Counted from the first letter of the stretch, positions 24,444-33,246 are shown. The stretch is DNA of 49,255 nt from a bacterium (GCA_021799485.1 JAJZAK010000014.1:1-49255); one strand, 5' to 3'. Numbers and translations are program-made. Notes: a model not told the origin generated them from the letters alone.

Positions 24444-25199
24444 ATGGCGCGAGCCGATATCGCCCCGGGGCCGGATGCTGCTGCGACGGTTTATTGGATC
24501 GGCACCGACCCCGCGCCATCCGAGCGCTTGGCGGCGCCATTTCATTCAAAAGGGCATGAGCTTCTTTGGTCTCCGAAGCCCGAGGCCGTCGCGGAAGCCA
24601 AAGGCAAGGCGCCCCCCGACTTCCTCATTGTCGACCTGGAAAACCAGGGAGGCCTCGCCATGGACATCTTCTCGACGTTGCGAAAAAGCCCTGCCTCCAG
24701 GGATTGCCCCATTCTCTTTTTATGGACGGGAACGGAGCCGCCCAGGGACCTGCTGGCCGTACTGCGCGAAACGCGGACGGACGCCCTGCCGAAAGCGGAA
24801 GCAGGGGATCTCTCTCTTCTCCGCATGCGCCATTTCCTCGGCGCCATCCGTCATTTCCAGCTGACCCGCCCCCTCGTGAAGGCCTCCGGGGCCTTGACAA
24901 GCCGCGACGGAAAGATCGTTTTGGACGCCAAAAACGGAACATGCTGGCTCCAAGCCGCCGCAGGCCCGCGAGACATCGCTTTGTCGCCCGCCGAACGCCA
25001 GATCCTGGGCGCCATGATGCGCAGGCCCAACCAGACCATTTCGCTCCGCGACCTCCTCGCCCACGGCTGGAAGACCCGCATCCGGCAGGAAAAATCCCAG
25101 GCGATCGCGCAACACATCGTGCGTTTACGAAGGAAGTTCGGCGAGTTCGCCGACCGCATCGAGACGATCACCCGGGCGGGATACAGGTTTCGCGATTGA
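24444..25199 (+). CDS. OmpR/PhoB-type response regulator with atypical receiver
   Basis: 251 residues. The receiver-like domain (about 14-125) keeps the phospho-acceptor-position Asp64 (LIVDLENQGG), Thr95 (LFLWTGT) and Lys117 (ALPKA). The paired acidic residues after strand 1 are replaced by Gly20-Thr21, leaving only Asp22 (YWIGTDP), so Mg2+-dependent phosphorylation is doubtful. The C-terminal winged helix (about 150-251) is normal: LSPAERQILGAMMRRPNQ, QAIAQHIVRLRRKFG and the ending ITRAGYRFRD. It is transcribed away from the kinase/FliF-FliG operon and is the best candidate to bind the dyad block in between. That link is inference. Confidence 0.85.
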   Translation: MARADIAPGPDAAATVYWIGTDPAPSERLAAPFHSKGHELLWSPKPEAVAEAKGKAPPDFLIVDLENQGGLAMDIFSTLRKSPASRDCPILFLWTGTEPPRDLLAVLRETRTDALPKAEAGDLSLLRMRHFLGAIRHFQLTRPLVKASGALTSRDGKIVLDAKNGTCWLQAAAGPRDIALSPAERQILGAMMRRPNQTISLRDLLAHGWKTRIRQEKSQAIAQHIVRLRRKFGEFADRIETITRAGYRFRD

Positions 25200-25960
25200 C
25201 CCCATTGCTCTCCGTAGCCGCTTTTGCGGCCGTGGCCACGGCCGCTCATAACCCCTGCGACGGCTCCGACAGTTCCCCCTATGCGACAATCGACTCCCTC
25301 TACCTCCACCGCGACGTCCCAGGCCGCCTCGACAGCGACCTTCGTCTGATCGCGAGAGCCCTCCATCATAGTCCGGAGAATCCCGCTCTCCTATGGCGGG
25401 AGGGACGGGCCCTCGTGCGCCAAGGGGAAGAGCGCCTCTCCGCGAAGGAACGGCGCGCGGATTTTTCCCGGGCGCGCGCCGTCCTCTCGGCTTCCGTTCG
25501 CGGCGCGCCCCGGTGTCCGCAAGCGCATTATTGGCTCGGCCTCGCCCTGGGACTTCTCGGCCGGGAGGACGGCCTGATCAAAAGCGCTTTCCTTGTATCT
25601 CCTCTCAAACGGCAAATGAAAGAAGCCATCCGGCTTGATCCACGAGACGGAAGGCCGCACCGCGTCCTGGGAGAGCTTTACGAATCGCTGCCCCGGATGC
25701 TTGGCGGCGGGCACGGCAAGGCCCTTCGCGAATTTCAGAAGGCCGCGAAACTCTCTCCGCGAGACTCCTCAGCGCGGCTGGCACTGGCCCAAGCTTATCG
25801 GCGGCGAGGCATGCGCGCGCAAGCCCGCGTCGAACTCGAAAGCATCATCCAAGAGAAAAACCCCGCCGATCCCGCGGAATACGCCGACGATCTTAAGGAA
25901 GCGCGAAAGCTGCTTTTGGAAAACAGCGGCGGCGCGCCAGGCTCGTTAAGAAACCATTGA
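25196..25960 (+). CDS. Secreted TPR protein
   Basis: 254 residues from a TTG start that overlaps the TGA of the regulator gene (TTGA). This start gives a plausible signal peptide (TPLLSVAAFAAVATAA). Helical repeats follow: DLRLIARALHHSPENPALLWREGRALV, then PQAHYWLGLALGLLG, then a TPR pair at about 155-220 (GRPHRVLGELYESL; KALREFQKAAKLSPRDSSARLALAQAY). The layout resembles short periplasmic TPR proteins whose ligand is unknown. Its coupling to the regulator suggests the same regulatory unit. No motif allows a more precise call. The reading frame is open far upstream, but that part overlaps the regulator gene and is a shadow. Confidence 0.7.
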   Translation: MTPLLSVAAFAAVATAAHNPCDGSDSSPYATIDSLYLHRDVPGRLDSDLRLIARALHHSPENPALLWREGRALVRQGEERLSAKERRADFSRARAVLSASVRGAPRCPQAHYWLGLALGLLGREDGLIKSAFLVSPLKRQMKEAIRLDPRDGRPHRVLGELYESLPRMLGGGHGKALREFQKAAKLSPRDSSARLALAQAYRRRGMRAQARVELESIIQEKNPADPAEYADDLKEARKLLLENSGGAPGSLRNH

Positions 25961-25984
25961 CGCACTTCGCCGCCGTTTCGGCCT

Positions 25985-26015
25985 TTGCGCATCATTTTCG
26001 GTTTTCTGATATGAT
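25985..26015 (+). promoter_or_regulatory. Possible promoter of the SGNH-like gene
   Basis: TTGCGC (25985-25990) and TATGAT (26010-26015) with a long 19-nt spacer. Transcription would start only about five bases before the ATG at 26027. The -10 is reasonable and the -35 weak. Confidence 0.3.
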
Positions 26016-26026
26016 TATCCCCGTCT

Positions 26027-27046
26027 ATGCCGTCTCGTCGCAAAAAACCTTCTTCACGCCCGGGCTTCGGACGCCCCCTGGCGATCCTCGCCCTGGCCTT
26101 CCTCGCCGCCGCCGCGCTGCTCGAGATCGGGACGAGAATCCTCATCTGGCAGGAGGCGCTCGTCTACCAGGACAGCGCCGATCCGCGTCTCCGCTTCGAG
26201 CTCAGGCCCGGCGCGCAAGGGTATAAATCGGGAAGCTGGGTCCGGATCAATTCCCTCGGTCTTCGCCAACCGGAGCTTGCGCCCGTCAAGGGGCCCCATG
26301 AGTTCCGGCTGCTGGTCGTCGGCGACCACCCGAGCTTTGCCCTGGGCTTGCCCGAGGACGTCGGCTACGTCCAGCAGATAAGCCGCTATTTCCAGTGGCC
26401 CAAGAACGCCACCTTCACGGTGGTCAACCTTTCGATGTACAACTATAACATCATTCAGAAATTGGAGGCGTTCAAGCGCCGGGCGCTCCCCCTGGACGCC
26501 GACGCCGTGGTTCTTCAGGTCGGCCCGGATGATTTTGGCCGCCATCCCTCCCCATGGCTCAACCAGCCCCGCCTCAAGAACTTCCTGCGCGAACACAGCC
26601 ACTTCTACCGATGGGCGACCGAACAGCTCTTCACGCGCCGCGCCGCGTTGTCAATGAACTCCGGGAAACCCGCGCCGCCGGGAACGGTTCTGCGGTATCT
26701 GGCTGATTTCAAGAAAAGCTGCCGCCTCCCGATGATGCTCGCCTACTTCCCGGACCTCTCCAAAGGCGAAACCTGGGAATCCCCCTCCCCCATCGAGAAG
26801 CGGTATCAAAAGGATGCGCGAAAACTTGGCCTGCCTTTCGTCAACGTCGCCCTCGCCTTCAGGCACCACGCCGCCTCGGTCCTCTTGATAGACCCTCGAA
26901 AGCCTTATCTTGGCGCCCTGGGACAGTCGCTCGCGGCCAAAGCCGTAACGCCCGGCATCTTCGCGATGGCGCGGCGCCGCTCCCCGGCCCTGCGCCAACC
27001 CCGGCGGCGCTACCCCCAGCTGCTTCCGCCCGAGCGTCAAAATTGA
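26027..27046 (+). CDS. Membrane-anchored SGNH/GDSL-hydrolase-like protein, catalytic residues degenerate
   Basis: 339 residues. One N-terminal TM helix (about 17-37) follows a basic start. The sequence then follows the SGNH family lead-in WVRINSLGLRQPEL and HEFRLLVVGD, where active members have GDSxTxG. Here the motif reads GDHPSFALG (Asp100-His101), so the nucleophile Ser is replaced or displaced by two residues. The GxND block reads GPDDF, and the C-terminal DxxH appears as DPRKPYLGALG with no His. The fold is probably kept but catalysis lost or changed. The C-terminus beyond about 315 is basic and unordered. Function unknown; binding or scaffolding is possible. Confidence 0.65.
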   Translation: MPSRRKKPSSRPGFGRPLAILALAFLAAAALLEIGTRILIWQEALVYQDSADPRLRFELRPGAQGYKSGSWVRINSLGLRQPELAPVKGPHEFRLLVVGDHPSFALGLPEDVGYVQQISRYFQWPKNATFTVVNLSMYNYNIIQKLEAFKRRALPLDADAVVLQVGPDDFGRHPSPWLNQPRLKNFLREHSHFYRWATEQLFTRRAALSMNSGKPAPPGTVLRYLADFKKSCRLPMMLAYFPDLSKGETWESPSPIEKRYQKDARKLGLPFVNVALAFRHHAASVLLIDPRKPYLGALGQSLAAKAVTPGIFAMARRRSPALRQPRRRYPQLLPPERQN

Positions 27047-27085
27047 CGCCGTCGTCTTAGAAGTGCTTGAATGCGCTAAATTATC

Positions 27086-27619
27086 ATGGATATCCAGATC
27101 ACCGGTCGTCGCGTGAAAGTCACGCCGGCCATTGAAAGTTATGTCCGCGAAAAAATGAAAAAAGCGGAGCGCTATTTCGACCACGTGATCTGGGGGCAGG
27201 CCTTCCTGGCCGTCGACAAGAACGCTCATTCAGCCGAGATCCTCATTCACGCCGCGCACCAGACTTTCCGGGCCCTGGCCAAGGCCGCGGATCTTTATTC
27301 CGCCGTCGATCTCTCCTCCGACAAGATCGACATTCAACTCAAGAAATATAAAGACCGGCTCAAGAACCACCACAAGCCCCATCTTCCGGCGCTGCTCGCC
27401 GCCGAGGCGGAGGCGGCCGCGCCGCCATCGACTCGGTTCACCGTCTTCAAGCAGCCCGTCTACCCCGTCGCGCCCGAGGAAGCAGCGGTGGAGATGGAGC
27501 GCCTCGGCCAGAATTTCCGCCTCTTCGAGAACAAGGTTTCCGGGCATATCTGCCTCGTTTACCGGCGCGACGGAGATTCCTACGGCATTCTCGAGGCCGT
27601 CCGGAAGGGCAAGCCCTAA
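27086..27619 (+). CDS. hpf: Ribosome hibernation promoting factor, long form
   Basis: 177 residues. The N-terminal RaiA/HPF domain (1-105) begins MDIQITGRRVKVTPAIESYV and contains YSAVDLSSDKIDIQLKKYKDR. The C-terminal dimerisation domain (about 120-175) has TRFTVFKQPVYPVAPEEAAVEM and a final YGILEAV. Long-form HPF dimerises 70S ribosomes into inactive 100S particles under stress or starvation. No Shine-Dalgarno sequence is seen; an AT-rich TAAATTAT lies immediately before the ATG. It starts the regulatory PTS cluster, with hprK following 19 nt later. Confidence 0.95.
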   Translation: MDIQITGRRVKVTPAIESYVREKMKKAERYFDHVIWGQAFLAVDKNAHSAEILIHAAHQTFRALAKAADLYSAVDLSSDKIDIQLKKYKDRLKNHHKPHLPALLAAEAEAAAPPSTRFTVFKQPVYPVAPEEAAVEMERLGQNFRLFENKVSGHICLVYRRDGDSYGILEAVRKGKP

Positions 27620-27638
27620 CCGACCGTACCGCGGTAAT

Positions 27639-28592
27639 GTGCCTCAAGTCCTAACAGTCCGCGACCTGATCGGCGACCAGGGCGAAAGGCTCAAACTCAA
27701 CATCGTCGCGGGCGCCCGCTTTCTCAACAGGCCGATTACCGTGCGCGAACTCAACCGTCCGGGCCTCGCCCTGGTCGGGTTCCTGGACCATTTCAGGCCC
27801 GAACGCATCCAGATCCTGGGCCTGGGCGAACAGTCCTACCTGCGCCATGCGGACCCGGAACGCTTGCGCGGAGCCTTGACCCGCATCCTTAAATTCCCGG
27901 AGCTTCCCTGCCTCATCACGAGCCGGGCGACGCGCCCGCCTCGGATCGTCATTGACGCGTGCCGCCGAGCGGGCGTGCCCCTCCTCCTCTCCGGGCTTTC
28001 CACCGCCGAACTCACGCAGGAGTTGTCGGGTGTCCTGGATGCCCGCCTCGCGCCCCGAGCGACGGTTCACGGCGTTCTCGTGGACGTCTACGGCCTGGGC
28101 GTCCTCATTCAGGGCGAGCCCGGCATCGGCAAATCGGAATGCGCCCTCGAGCTTTTGAAGCGCGGCCATATTCTCATCGCCGACGACGCCATCGATATCC
28201 GCAAGCTCGGCGGAGGGATCCTGCGCGGCTCTTGCCCCGAGCCCCTCCAGAACTACATGGAAGTCCGTGGCCTGGGCATCATTGACGTGACCCTCCTCTT
28301 CGGCATCGGCGCCATCCTCGACCGCACCCGCATCGAGCTTGCCGCGGTCCTGGAACCCTGGTCGCAAGCCCGCGTCGTGGAACGCACGGGAATCGACCAA
28401 GAGCACCTGGACCTCCTCGGCGTGAAGGTGCCGCTCATCCGCATCCCGGTGTCCCCGGGCCGCAACCTCGCCATTCTCATCGAGGTCGCGGCGCTCAACC
28501 AGAGGCTCAAAGGACGCGGTTACTGGGCCTCCCGCGTCTTCAACAAGGATTTAATCAAGCGCATGGCCGCGAAACCGGCGAAAACGGCGTGA
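27639..28592 (+). CDS. hprK: HPr kinase/phosphorylase
   Basis: 317 residues, normal length, from a GTG start. The N-terminal domain (1-130) is followed by the catalytic domain with VHGVLVDVYG (catalytic His144), Walker A GEPGIGKSE (159-167), ADDAIDIR and the K3 signature EVRGLGIIDVTLLFG. It phosphorylates and dephosphorylates Ser46 of HPr in response to energy state. The target, HPr with Ser46, is encoded two genes downstream. The stop overlaps the rapZ start (GTGA). Confidence 0.96.
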   Translation: MPQVLTVRDLIGDQGERLKLNIVAGARFLNRPITVRELNRPGLALVGFLDHFRPERIQILGLGEQSYLRHADPERLRGALTRILKFPELPCLITSRATRPPRIVIDACRRAGVPLLLSGLSTAELTQELSGVLDARLAPRATVHGVLVDVYGLGVLIQGEPGIGKSECALELLKRGHILIADDAIDIRKLGGGILRGSCPEPLQNYMEVRGLGIIDVTLLFGIGAILDRTRIELAAVLEPWSQARVVERTGIDQEHLDLLGVKVPLIRIPVSPGRNLAILIEVAALNQRLKGRGYWASRVFNKDLIKRMAAKPAKTA

Positions 28593-29440
28593 AGAAGCGC
28601 CTGCTCTTCGTCATCACGGGCGTCTCCGGCGCCGGCAAGAGCCAGGCTCTCAAGGTATTCGAGGACTTCGGATTTTCCTGCGTCGACAACCTCCCCATCG
28701 CGCTCCTCGAAGATTTCGCCCGCAGCCTCCTCCAAACCCATTCCCCGCACCATGTCGCCCTTGGCCTCGACATCCGGGGGGGCCGGGAGATCGCCGGCCT
28801 CCCGCGCGTGCTCAAGCGCCTGGAGGCCATGGGGATCGTCGCCCGGGTCCTTTTCCTCGAAGCCGCCGACCCCATCATCGTTCAGCGCTATTCCGAGACG
28901 CGTCATCGCCATCCACTGGGCTTCAAGGTGCCGCAAGCCATCCGCGAGGAGCGCGCCCGCCTCCTCCCGCTCAAGGAAATAGCCGACAAAGTCATCGACA
29001 CCTCGGAACTGACTCTCAACGAACTCAAGGAGACTCTCGCGGGAGCGCTTCAGCTCAAGCGAACGCGCGAGATGATGCTATCGCTGGTCTCTTTCGGATA
29101 CAAGCACGGCATCCCCATGGACGCGGACATCGTCATGGACGTTCGCTTTCTGCCGAATCCCAACTACATCCCCCGGCTCAAAAGGCTCACGGGCCTTGAC
29201 GCTCGCGTGGGCCGGCATATTCTGCGCCAGCCGATCGCCCGGCGTTTCCTCAAGAATTACCTCAAATTCCTGACGGACCTGCTTCCTCCCTATATCCGCG
29301 AGGGAAAGTCCTACCTGACGATCGCCATGGGCTGCACCGGAGGCCGCCATCGAAGCGTTTTCGTCGCGCACTACTTGGGCCTCAAGCTCGCCGAGAAAGG
29401 CTACACCGTGCGCGAATTCCACCGGGACATCCACCGATGA
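28589..29440 (+). CDS. rapZ: RNase adapter / nucleotide-binding protein RapZ
   Basis: 283 residues from a GTG start overlapping the hprK stop. It has the N-terminal P-loop GVSGAGKS, CVDNLP, the GLDIRGG segment, and the C-terminal GCTGGRHRSVFVAHYL motif with a final HRDIHR. In enterobacteria RapZ targets sRNAs controlling amino-sugar synthesis to RNase E; in other phyla the partner is not established. Position between hprK and ptsH is widely conserved and ties it to PTS signalling. It ends in an ATGA overlap with ptsH. Confidence 0.95.
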   Translation: MKKRLLFVITGVSGAGKSQALKVFEDFGFSCVDNLPIALLEDFARSLLQTHSPHHVALGLDIRGGREIAGLPRVLKRLEAMGIVARVLFLEAADPIIVQRYSETRHRHPLGFKVPQAIREERARLLPLKEIADKVIDTSELTLNELKETLAGALQLKRTREMMLSLVSFGYKHGIPMDADIVMDVRFLPNPNYIPRLKRLTGLDARVGRHILRQPIARRFLKNYLKFLTDLLPPYIREGKSYLTIAMGCTGGRHRSVFVAHYLGLKLAEKGYTVREFHRDIHR

Positions 29441-29703
29441 CCGAGCGAGAGTTCACGATCTCCAATCGCCTCGGTCTCCACGCGCGGCCGGCGGCGCTCT
29501 TCGTGCGCGAGGCGGGGCGCTTCAAGAGCCGCATCGCCGTCGTCAAGGAGGGCCTCGAGGTCAACGGGAAAAGCGTCATGGGGCTGATGCTTCTGGCGGC
29601 CGAAAGGGGCTCCAAGATCGTCGTGCGCGCCGACGGCCCGGACGAGGAGGCGGTCCTCCACTCCCTGGGCAAGCTCGTTGCGGGCGGCTTTGGGGAGGAT
29701 TAG
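29437..29703 (+). CDS. ptsH: Phosphocarrier protein HPr
   Basis: 88 residues. The active-site His15 lies in RLGLHARPAA and the regulatory Ser46 in NGKSVMGLM, both at canonical positions. It accepts phosphate from enzyme I at His15 and from HprK at Ser46. It overlaps rapZ (ATGA) and ptsI (TAGTG). No sugar-specific EII gene is in the window, so a regulatory rather than transport role is likely here. Confidence 0.97.
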   Translation: MTEREFTISNRLGLHARPAALFVREAGRFKSRIAVVKEGLEVNGKSVMGLMLLAAERGSKIVVRADGPDEEAVLHSLGKLVAGGFGED

Positions 29704-31433
29704 TGATCGTCATTAAAGGGATCGCCGCCTCCCCGGGGATCGCCATGGGAAAGGCCTTCCTTCTCGACGACGAGGACATCGCCGTCGAGCGCGTCCGTCT
29801 GCCTCCCGAGCTCCTCAAGCCCGAGACGCGGCGGTTCAAGGCGGCGCTCAAGTCCACCCTAAAGGACCTCGACCAGACGGAGTCCAAGATCCTGCGCGTC
29901 CTGGGAAAGCAGCATGCGCGCCTCATCGACGCCCACAGGCTTATTTTAGACGACCCCTTGATCACGCAGGAAGTTCCCCAGCGCATCATCAAGGAAGGGG
30001 TCAACGCCGAGTACGCCCTGAGCCAGGCCTTGGCCGAGATCAGCTCGCAATTCGAGAAAATGAAGGACGAGTTCTTCCGCGAGAGAAGGCACGATCTCAA
30101 CGACGTGGGCAAGCGTCTTTTGACGCACTTGACGCGCAGGCCGCGTCGTGACGTCTCCATGATCGACGATCCGTCGATCGTTCTCGCCAGGAACCTCCTT
30201 CCGTCGGAGACGTTGGCGCTTCCCAAGGCCAAGGTCCTGGGCTTCGCGACGGACCTCGGCGGCAAATCCAGCCACACCGCGATTCTGGCCCAAAGCCTCA
30301 ACATTCCCGCCGTCGTCGGCCTTTCCGACGTCAGCCGCCGCGTCAAGACGGGAGACCAGATCATCCTCGACGGCGCCGAGGGCCTGCTCATCATCCACCC
30401 CGGCCCCGAGACCTTGCTCAAATACGCGCAGGCGCGCGCGAAGTTTATCGAAGAGGAGACGTCGCTCGCCGCCCTCAAGGACCTCCCCGCCGCGACGCAG
30501 GACGGAAAGCGCCTGCGGCTCGAGGCGAACCTTGACTCCCCCGATGACTTAAAGGGCGTGGCGGCCCTGCGCCCCGATGGGATCGGTCTTTTCCGGACCG
30601 AATCCCTCTACCTCAACGTCCCGAACCCTCCGGCGGAGGACAAGCAGGCTCTCATCTATTCCTCGATCGTCAAGTCCCTATCGCCGAAGTCGGTGACCAT
30701 CCGCACGGCGGATCTGGGCGCGGACCGCCTCGTGCGATGGGGGCTCGAGCCTCCCGCCAACGAGCCGAACCCCTTCCTGGGCCTGCGGGGGATTCGTCTG
30801 AGCCTCAAGCATTTCGATCTCTTCAAGGCGCAGATGCGCGCGATTCTGAGGGCCTCTTCCGTCGGGCCGCTGCGGATCATGGTCCCCATGATATCGAGCC
30901 CCGGCGAGATGTCCATGGCCCGGCAGGTTTTCCTCAAGGCCTGCGCCGAGCTCGAGGCGGAGGGCCTCAAGAGAGAGAAAACCACGGCCGTGGAGCTGGG
31001 CATGATGGTGGAGGTCCCATCGGCGGCGCTCACGATCGAGAGCTTCCTGCCGCTGGTGGATTTCCTTTCCGTCGGGACAAACGATCTCATCCAATACACC
31101 CTGGCCGTCGACCGGATCAACGAGAGCGTCAGCCACCTCTACGACCCCTTCCACCCGGCCGTCCTCCAGCTCCTGGCTCGCATCATCTCGGCGGCCCACG
31201 CGCAAAAAAAGCCCGTCGGGATTTGCGGCGAGATGACGGCCGATCCGCAGGCCGTCCCCTTCCTCGTCGGACTGGGCTTCGACAGCCTTTCCGTCCCCGC
31301 GCGCATGTTCCTGCGGGTCAAGAAGACGGTGCGGGCGATCCGTCATGACAACGCCAAGCGCCTCGTCGAGGCGGCGCTCAAGTGCTCAAGCCCCGAGGAA
31401 GTGCGCCGCTTGGCTCCCCACGTCAGTGACTAA
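29703..31433 (+). CDS. ptsI: PTS enzyme I (phosphoenolpyruvate-protein phosphotransferase)
   Basis: 576 residues from a GTG start. The swivelling domain has active-site His191 in GGKSSHTAILAQ. The C-terminal barrel has GLFRTESLYL, LRGIRLSL, MVPMISSPGEM, VEVPSAAL, SVGTNDLIQYTLAVDR and GICGEMTADP with its Cys. It transfers phosphate from PEP to HPr. The stop codon overlaps the lepA start by eight bases. Confidence 0.97.
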   Translation: MIVIKGIAASPGIAMGKAFLLDDEDIAVERVRLPPELLKPETRRFKAALKSTLKDLDQTESKILRVLGKQHARLIDAHRLILDDPLITQEVPQRIIKEGVNAEYALSQALAEISSQFEKMKDEFFRERRHDLNDVGKRLLTHLTRRPRRDVSMIDDPSIVLARNLLPSETLALPKAKVLGFATDLGGKSSHTAILAQSLNIPAVVGLSDVSRRVKTGDQIILDGAEGLLIIHPGPETLLKYAQARAKFIEEETSLAALKDLPAATQDGKRLRLEANLDSPDDLKGVAALRPDGIGLFRTESLYLNVPNPPAEDKQALIYSSIVKSLSPKSVTIRTADLGADRLVRWGLEPPANEPNPFLGLRGIRLSLKHFDLFKAQMRAILRASSVGPLRIMVPMISSPGEMSMARQVFLKACAELEAEGLKREKTTAVELGMMVEVPSAALTIESFLPLVDFLSVGTNDLIQYTLAVDRINESVSHLYDPFHPAVLQLLARIISAAHAQKKPVGICGEMTADPQAVPFLVGLGFDSLSVPARMFLRVKKTVRAIRHDNAKRLVEAALKCSSPEEVRRLAPHVSD

Positions 31434-33228
31434 GCCCGACCTGATCCGCAACTTCTCGATCGTCGCCCACATCGACCACGGCAAGTCGACCCTCGCCGCG
31501 AAGCTCCTTGAAGCGGCCGGAGCCAAGATGTCCCGCCAGGCCCACGAGGCGGTCGACTCGATGGAGCTCGAGCGCGAGCGCGGCATCACGATCAAGGCGA
31601 AAGCGCTGCGCATGCCCTTCGAACACCAAGGTTCCCGCTACGCCCTCAACCTCATCGACACGCCGGGCCATGTGGACTTCTCCTACGAGGTTTCTCGCGC
31701 GCTCGCGGCATGCGATGGGGCTCTTCTCGTCGTCGACGCCTCTCAGGGAGTCGAAGCCCAGACGCTCGCGCACGCCTCCCTCGCCCAGGAACTGGGCCTG
31801 GCCCTTATTCCCGTCATCAACAAGGTCGACCTCCCGACGGCGGACGTCGAGGCGACGTCGGGCCAGATCCGCGACCTGCTCAAGATCGAGACTCAACCGG
31901 TGCTGGCGTCAGCCAAAGACGGGCGCGGCGTGGGGGAAATCCTGGAGCGCATCCTGCGCGATATTCCGCCGCCATCGGGCCGCCCGGACAATCCCTGCGC
32001 GGCGCTCGTCTTCGACTCCCTTTTCAACCCGTATCGCGGCGTGATCGCGCTGGTCCGCGTCTTCGAGGGCGCGCTCAAGCCGAAAACTCCCTACCGCTTC
32101 TTCTCCAACGGGCTCTCCTTCGTCGCCGAGGAGGTCGGCGCCCTCACGCCCGAGCTGGTCCCGTCTCCCGACGGGCTCGGCGCCGGAGAGGTGGGCTACG
32201 TCGTCCTCGGCCTCAAGGACCCAAGCCAAGTCCGCGTCGGGGACACTCTGATGGAGTCCGCCCGGCCGCTGCCGGCGCCGCTTCCCGGATACCGGGAGAT
32301 CAAGCCCGTCGTTTTCGCGGGGATGTTCCCCGTCAACACCTCCGACTATACCGCCCTGGGCGTCGCGCTCGATAAGCTGCGGCTCGAGGACAGCTCCTTC
32401 CGCTTCCAGCCCGAGACATCGGAAGCCCTGGGACTGGGGTACCGCCTGGGCTTTTTGGGCCTCCTCCATCTCGAGATTATTCGGGAACGGCTCGAGCGGG
32501 AGTTCGGCCTCGACCTGATCGCCACGAGCCCCCAAGTCTCCTACCGCGTCAAGCGCCGCGACGGCTCCGTCGCCGAGCTCGACAACCCGGCGAGATTTCC
32601 CCCCCACGGGGAGATCGAATCCATCGATGAGCCCGTCGTCCTGGCCACCATCATGACGCCCGTCTCCTACCAGGAGCCCGTCCTGGATCTCCTCAAGGAA
32701 AAGCGGGGCGAATATCAAAGCCTAGAGTACCTCCCCGGCGGCGCCAGGCTTATCGCGCGCTACCGTCTTCCGCTATCGGAAATGATCGTAAATTTCTATG
32801 ATAGGCTTAAATCTGCGTCGCGCGGCTACGCTTCCCTTGACTATATCCCCGCTGGATTTCAGACGTCGGACCTGGTCAAGCTCGAGATCCTGGTCCACGG
32901 GAAACCCGTGGACGCATTGAGCCACATCGCCCATCGCTCACGGGCCCCCTTCGTCTCGAGGGCCCTCTGCGCCAAGCTCAAAGAGCTGATTTCCCGGCAG
33001 AACTTCGAGGTGGCGGTGCAGGCCCGCGTCGAGGGGCGCATCATCGCGCGGGAGACCATCTCCGCCAAGCGCAAGGATGTGCTCGCGAAGTGCTACGGCG
33101 GCGACATCACCCGCAAGCGCAAGCTTTTGGAGCGCCAAAAGGAAGGCAAGAAAAAAGCCAAATTCCTGGGGGCGGTCGAAGTCCCCCAGGAGGCTTTCCT
33201 GGCCATGCTGAAGCTTGAAGGAGTTTAA
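31426..33228 (+). CDS. lepA: Elongation factor 4 (LepA)
   Basis: 600 residues from a GTG start at 31426, the usual LepA length. It begins VTKPDLIRNFSIVAHIDHGKST and shows the G1 (AHIDHGKST), G2/switch (ERERGITIKAK), DTPGHVDF and NKVD motifs. The domain II-V order ends in the LepA-specific C-terminal domain (CYGGDITRKRKLLERQKEGKKK). It is a translational GTPase acting on stalled ribosomes. The reading frame is open further upstream into ptsI, but homology starts at the GTG. Confidence 0.97.
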   Translation: MTKPDLIRNFSIVAHIDHGKSTLAAKLLEAAGAKMSRQAHEAVDSMELERERGITIKAKALRMPFEHQGSRYALNLIDTPGHVDFSYEVSRALAACDGALLVVDASQGVEAQTLAHASLAQELGLALIPVINKVDLPTADVEATSGQIRDLLKIETQPVLASAKDGRGVGEILERILRDIPPPSGRPDNPCAALVFDSLFNPYRGVIALVRVFEGALKPKTPYRFFSNGLSFVAEEVGALTPELVPSPDGLGAGEVGYVVLGLKDPSQVRVGDTLMESARPLPAPLPGYREIKPVVFAGMFPVNTSDYTALGVALDKLRLEDSSFRFQPETSEALGLGYRLGFLGLLHLEIIRERLEREFGLDLIATSPQVSYRVKRRDGSVAELDNPARFPPHGEIESIDEPVVLATIMTPVSYQEPVLDLLKEKRGEYQSLEYLPGGARLIARYRLPLSEMIVNFYDRLKSASRGYASLDYIPAGFQTSDLVKLEILVHGKPVDALSHIAHRSRAPFVSRALCAKLKELISRQNFEVAVQARVEGRIIARETISAKRKDVLAKCYGGDITRKRKLLERQKEGKKKAKFLGAVEVPQEAFLAMLKLEGV

Positions 33229-33246
33229 AAGGAGCTCGACCCAAAG

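Noticed and set aside
24566-25960. Single 464-codon plus-strand frame
   Set aside because: Its first half is an out-of-frame shadow of the OmpR-type regulator; only the part from the TTG at 25196 looks like a protein.
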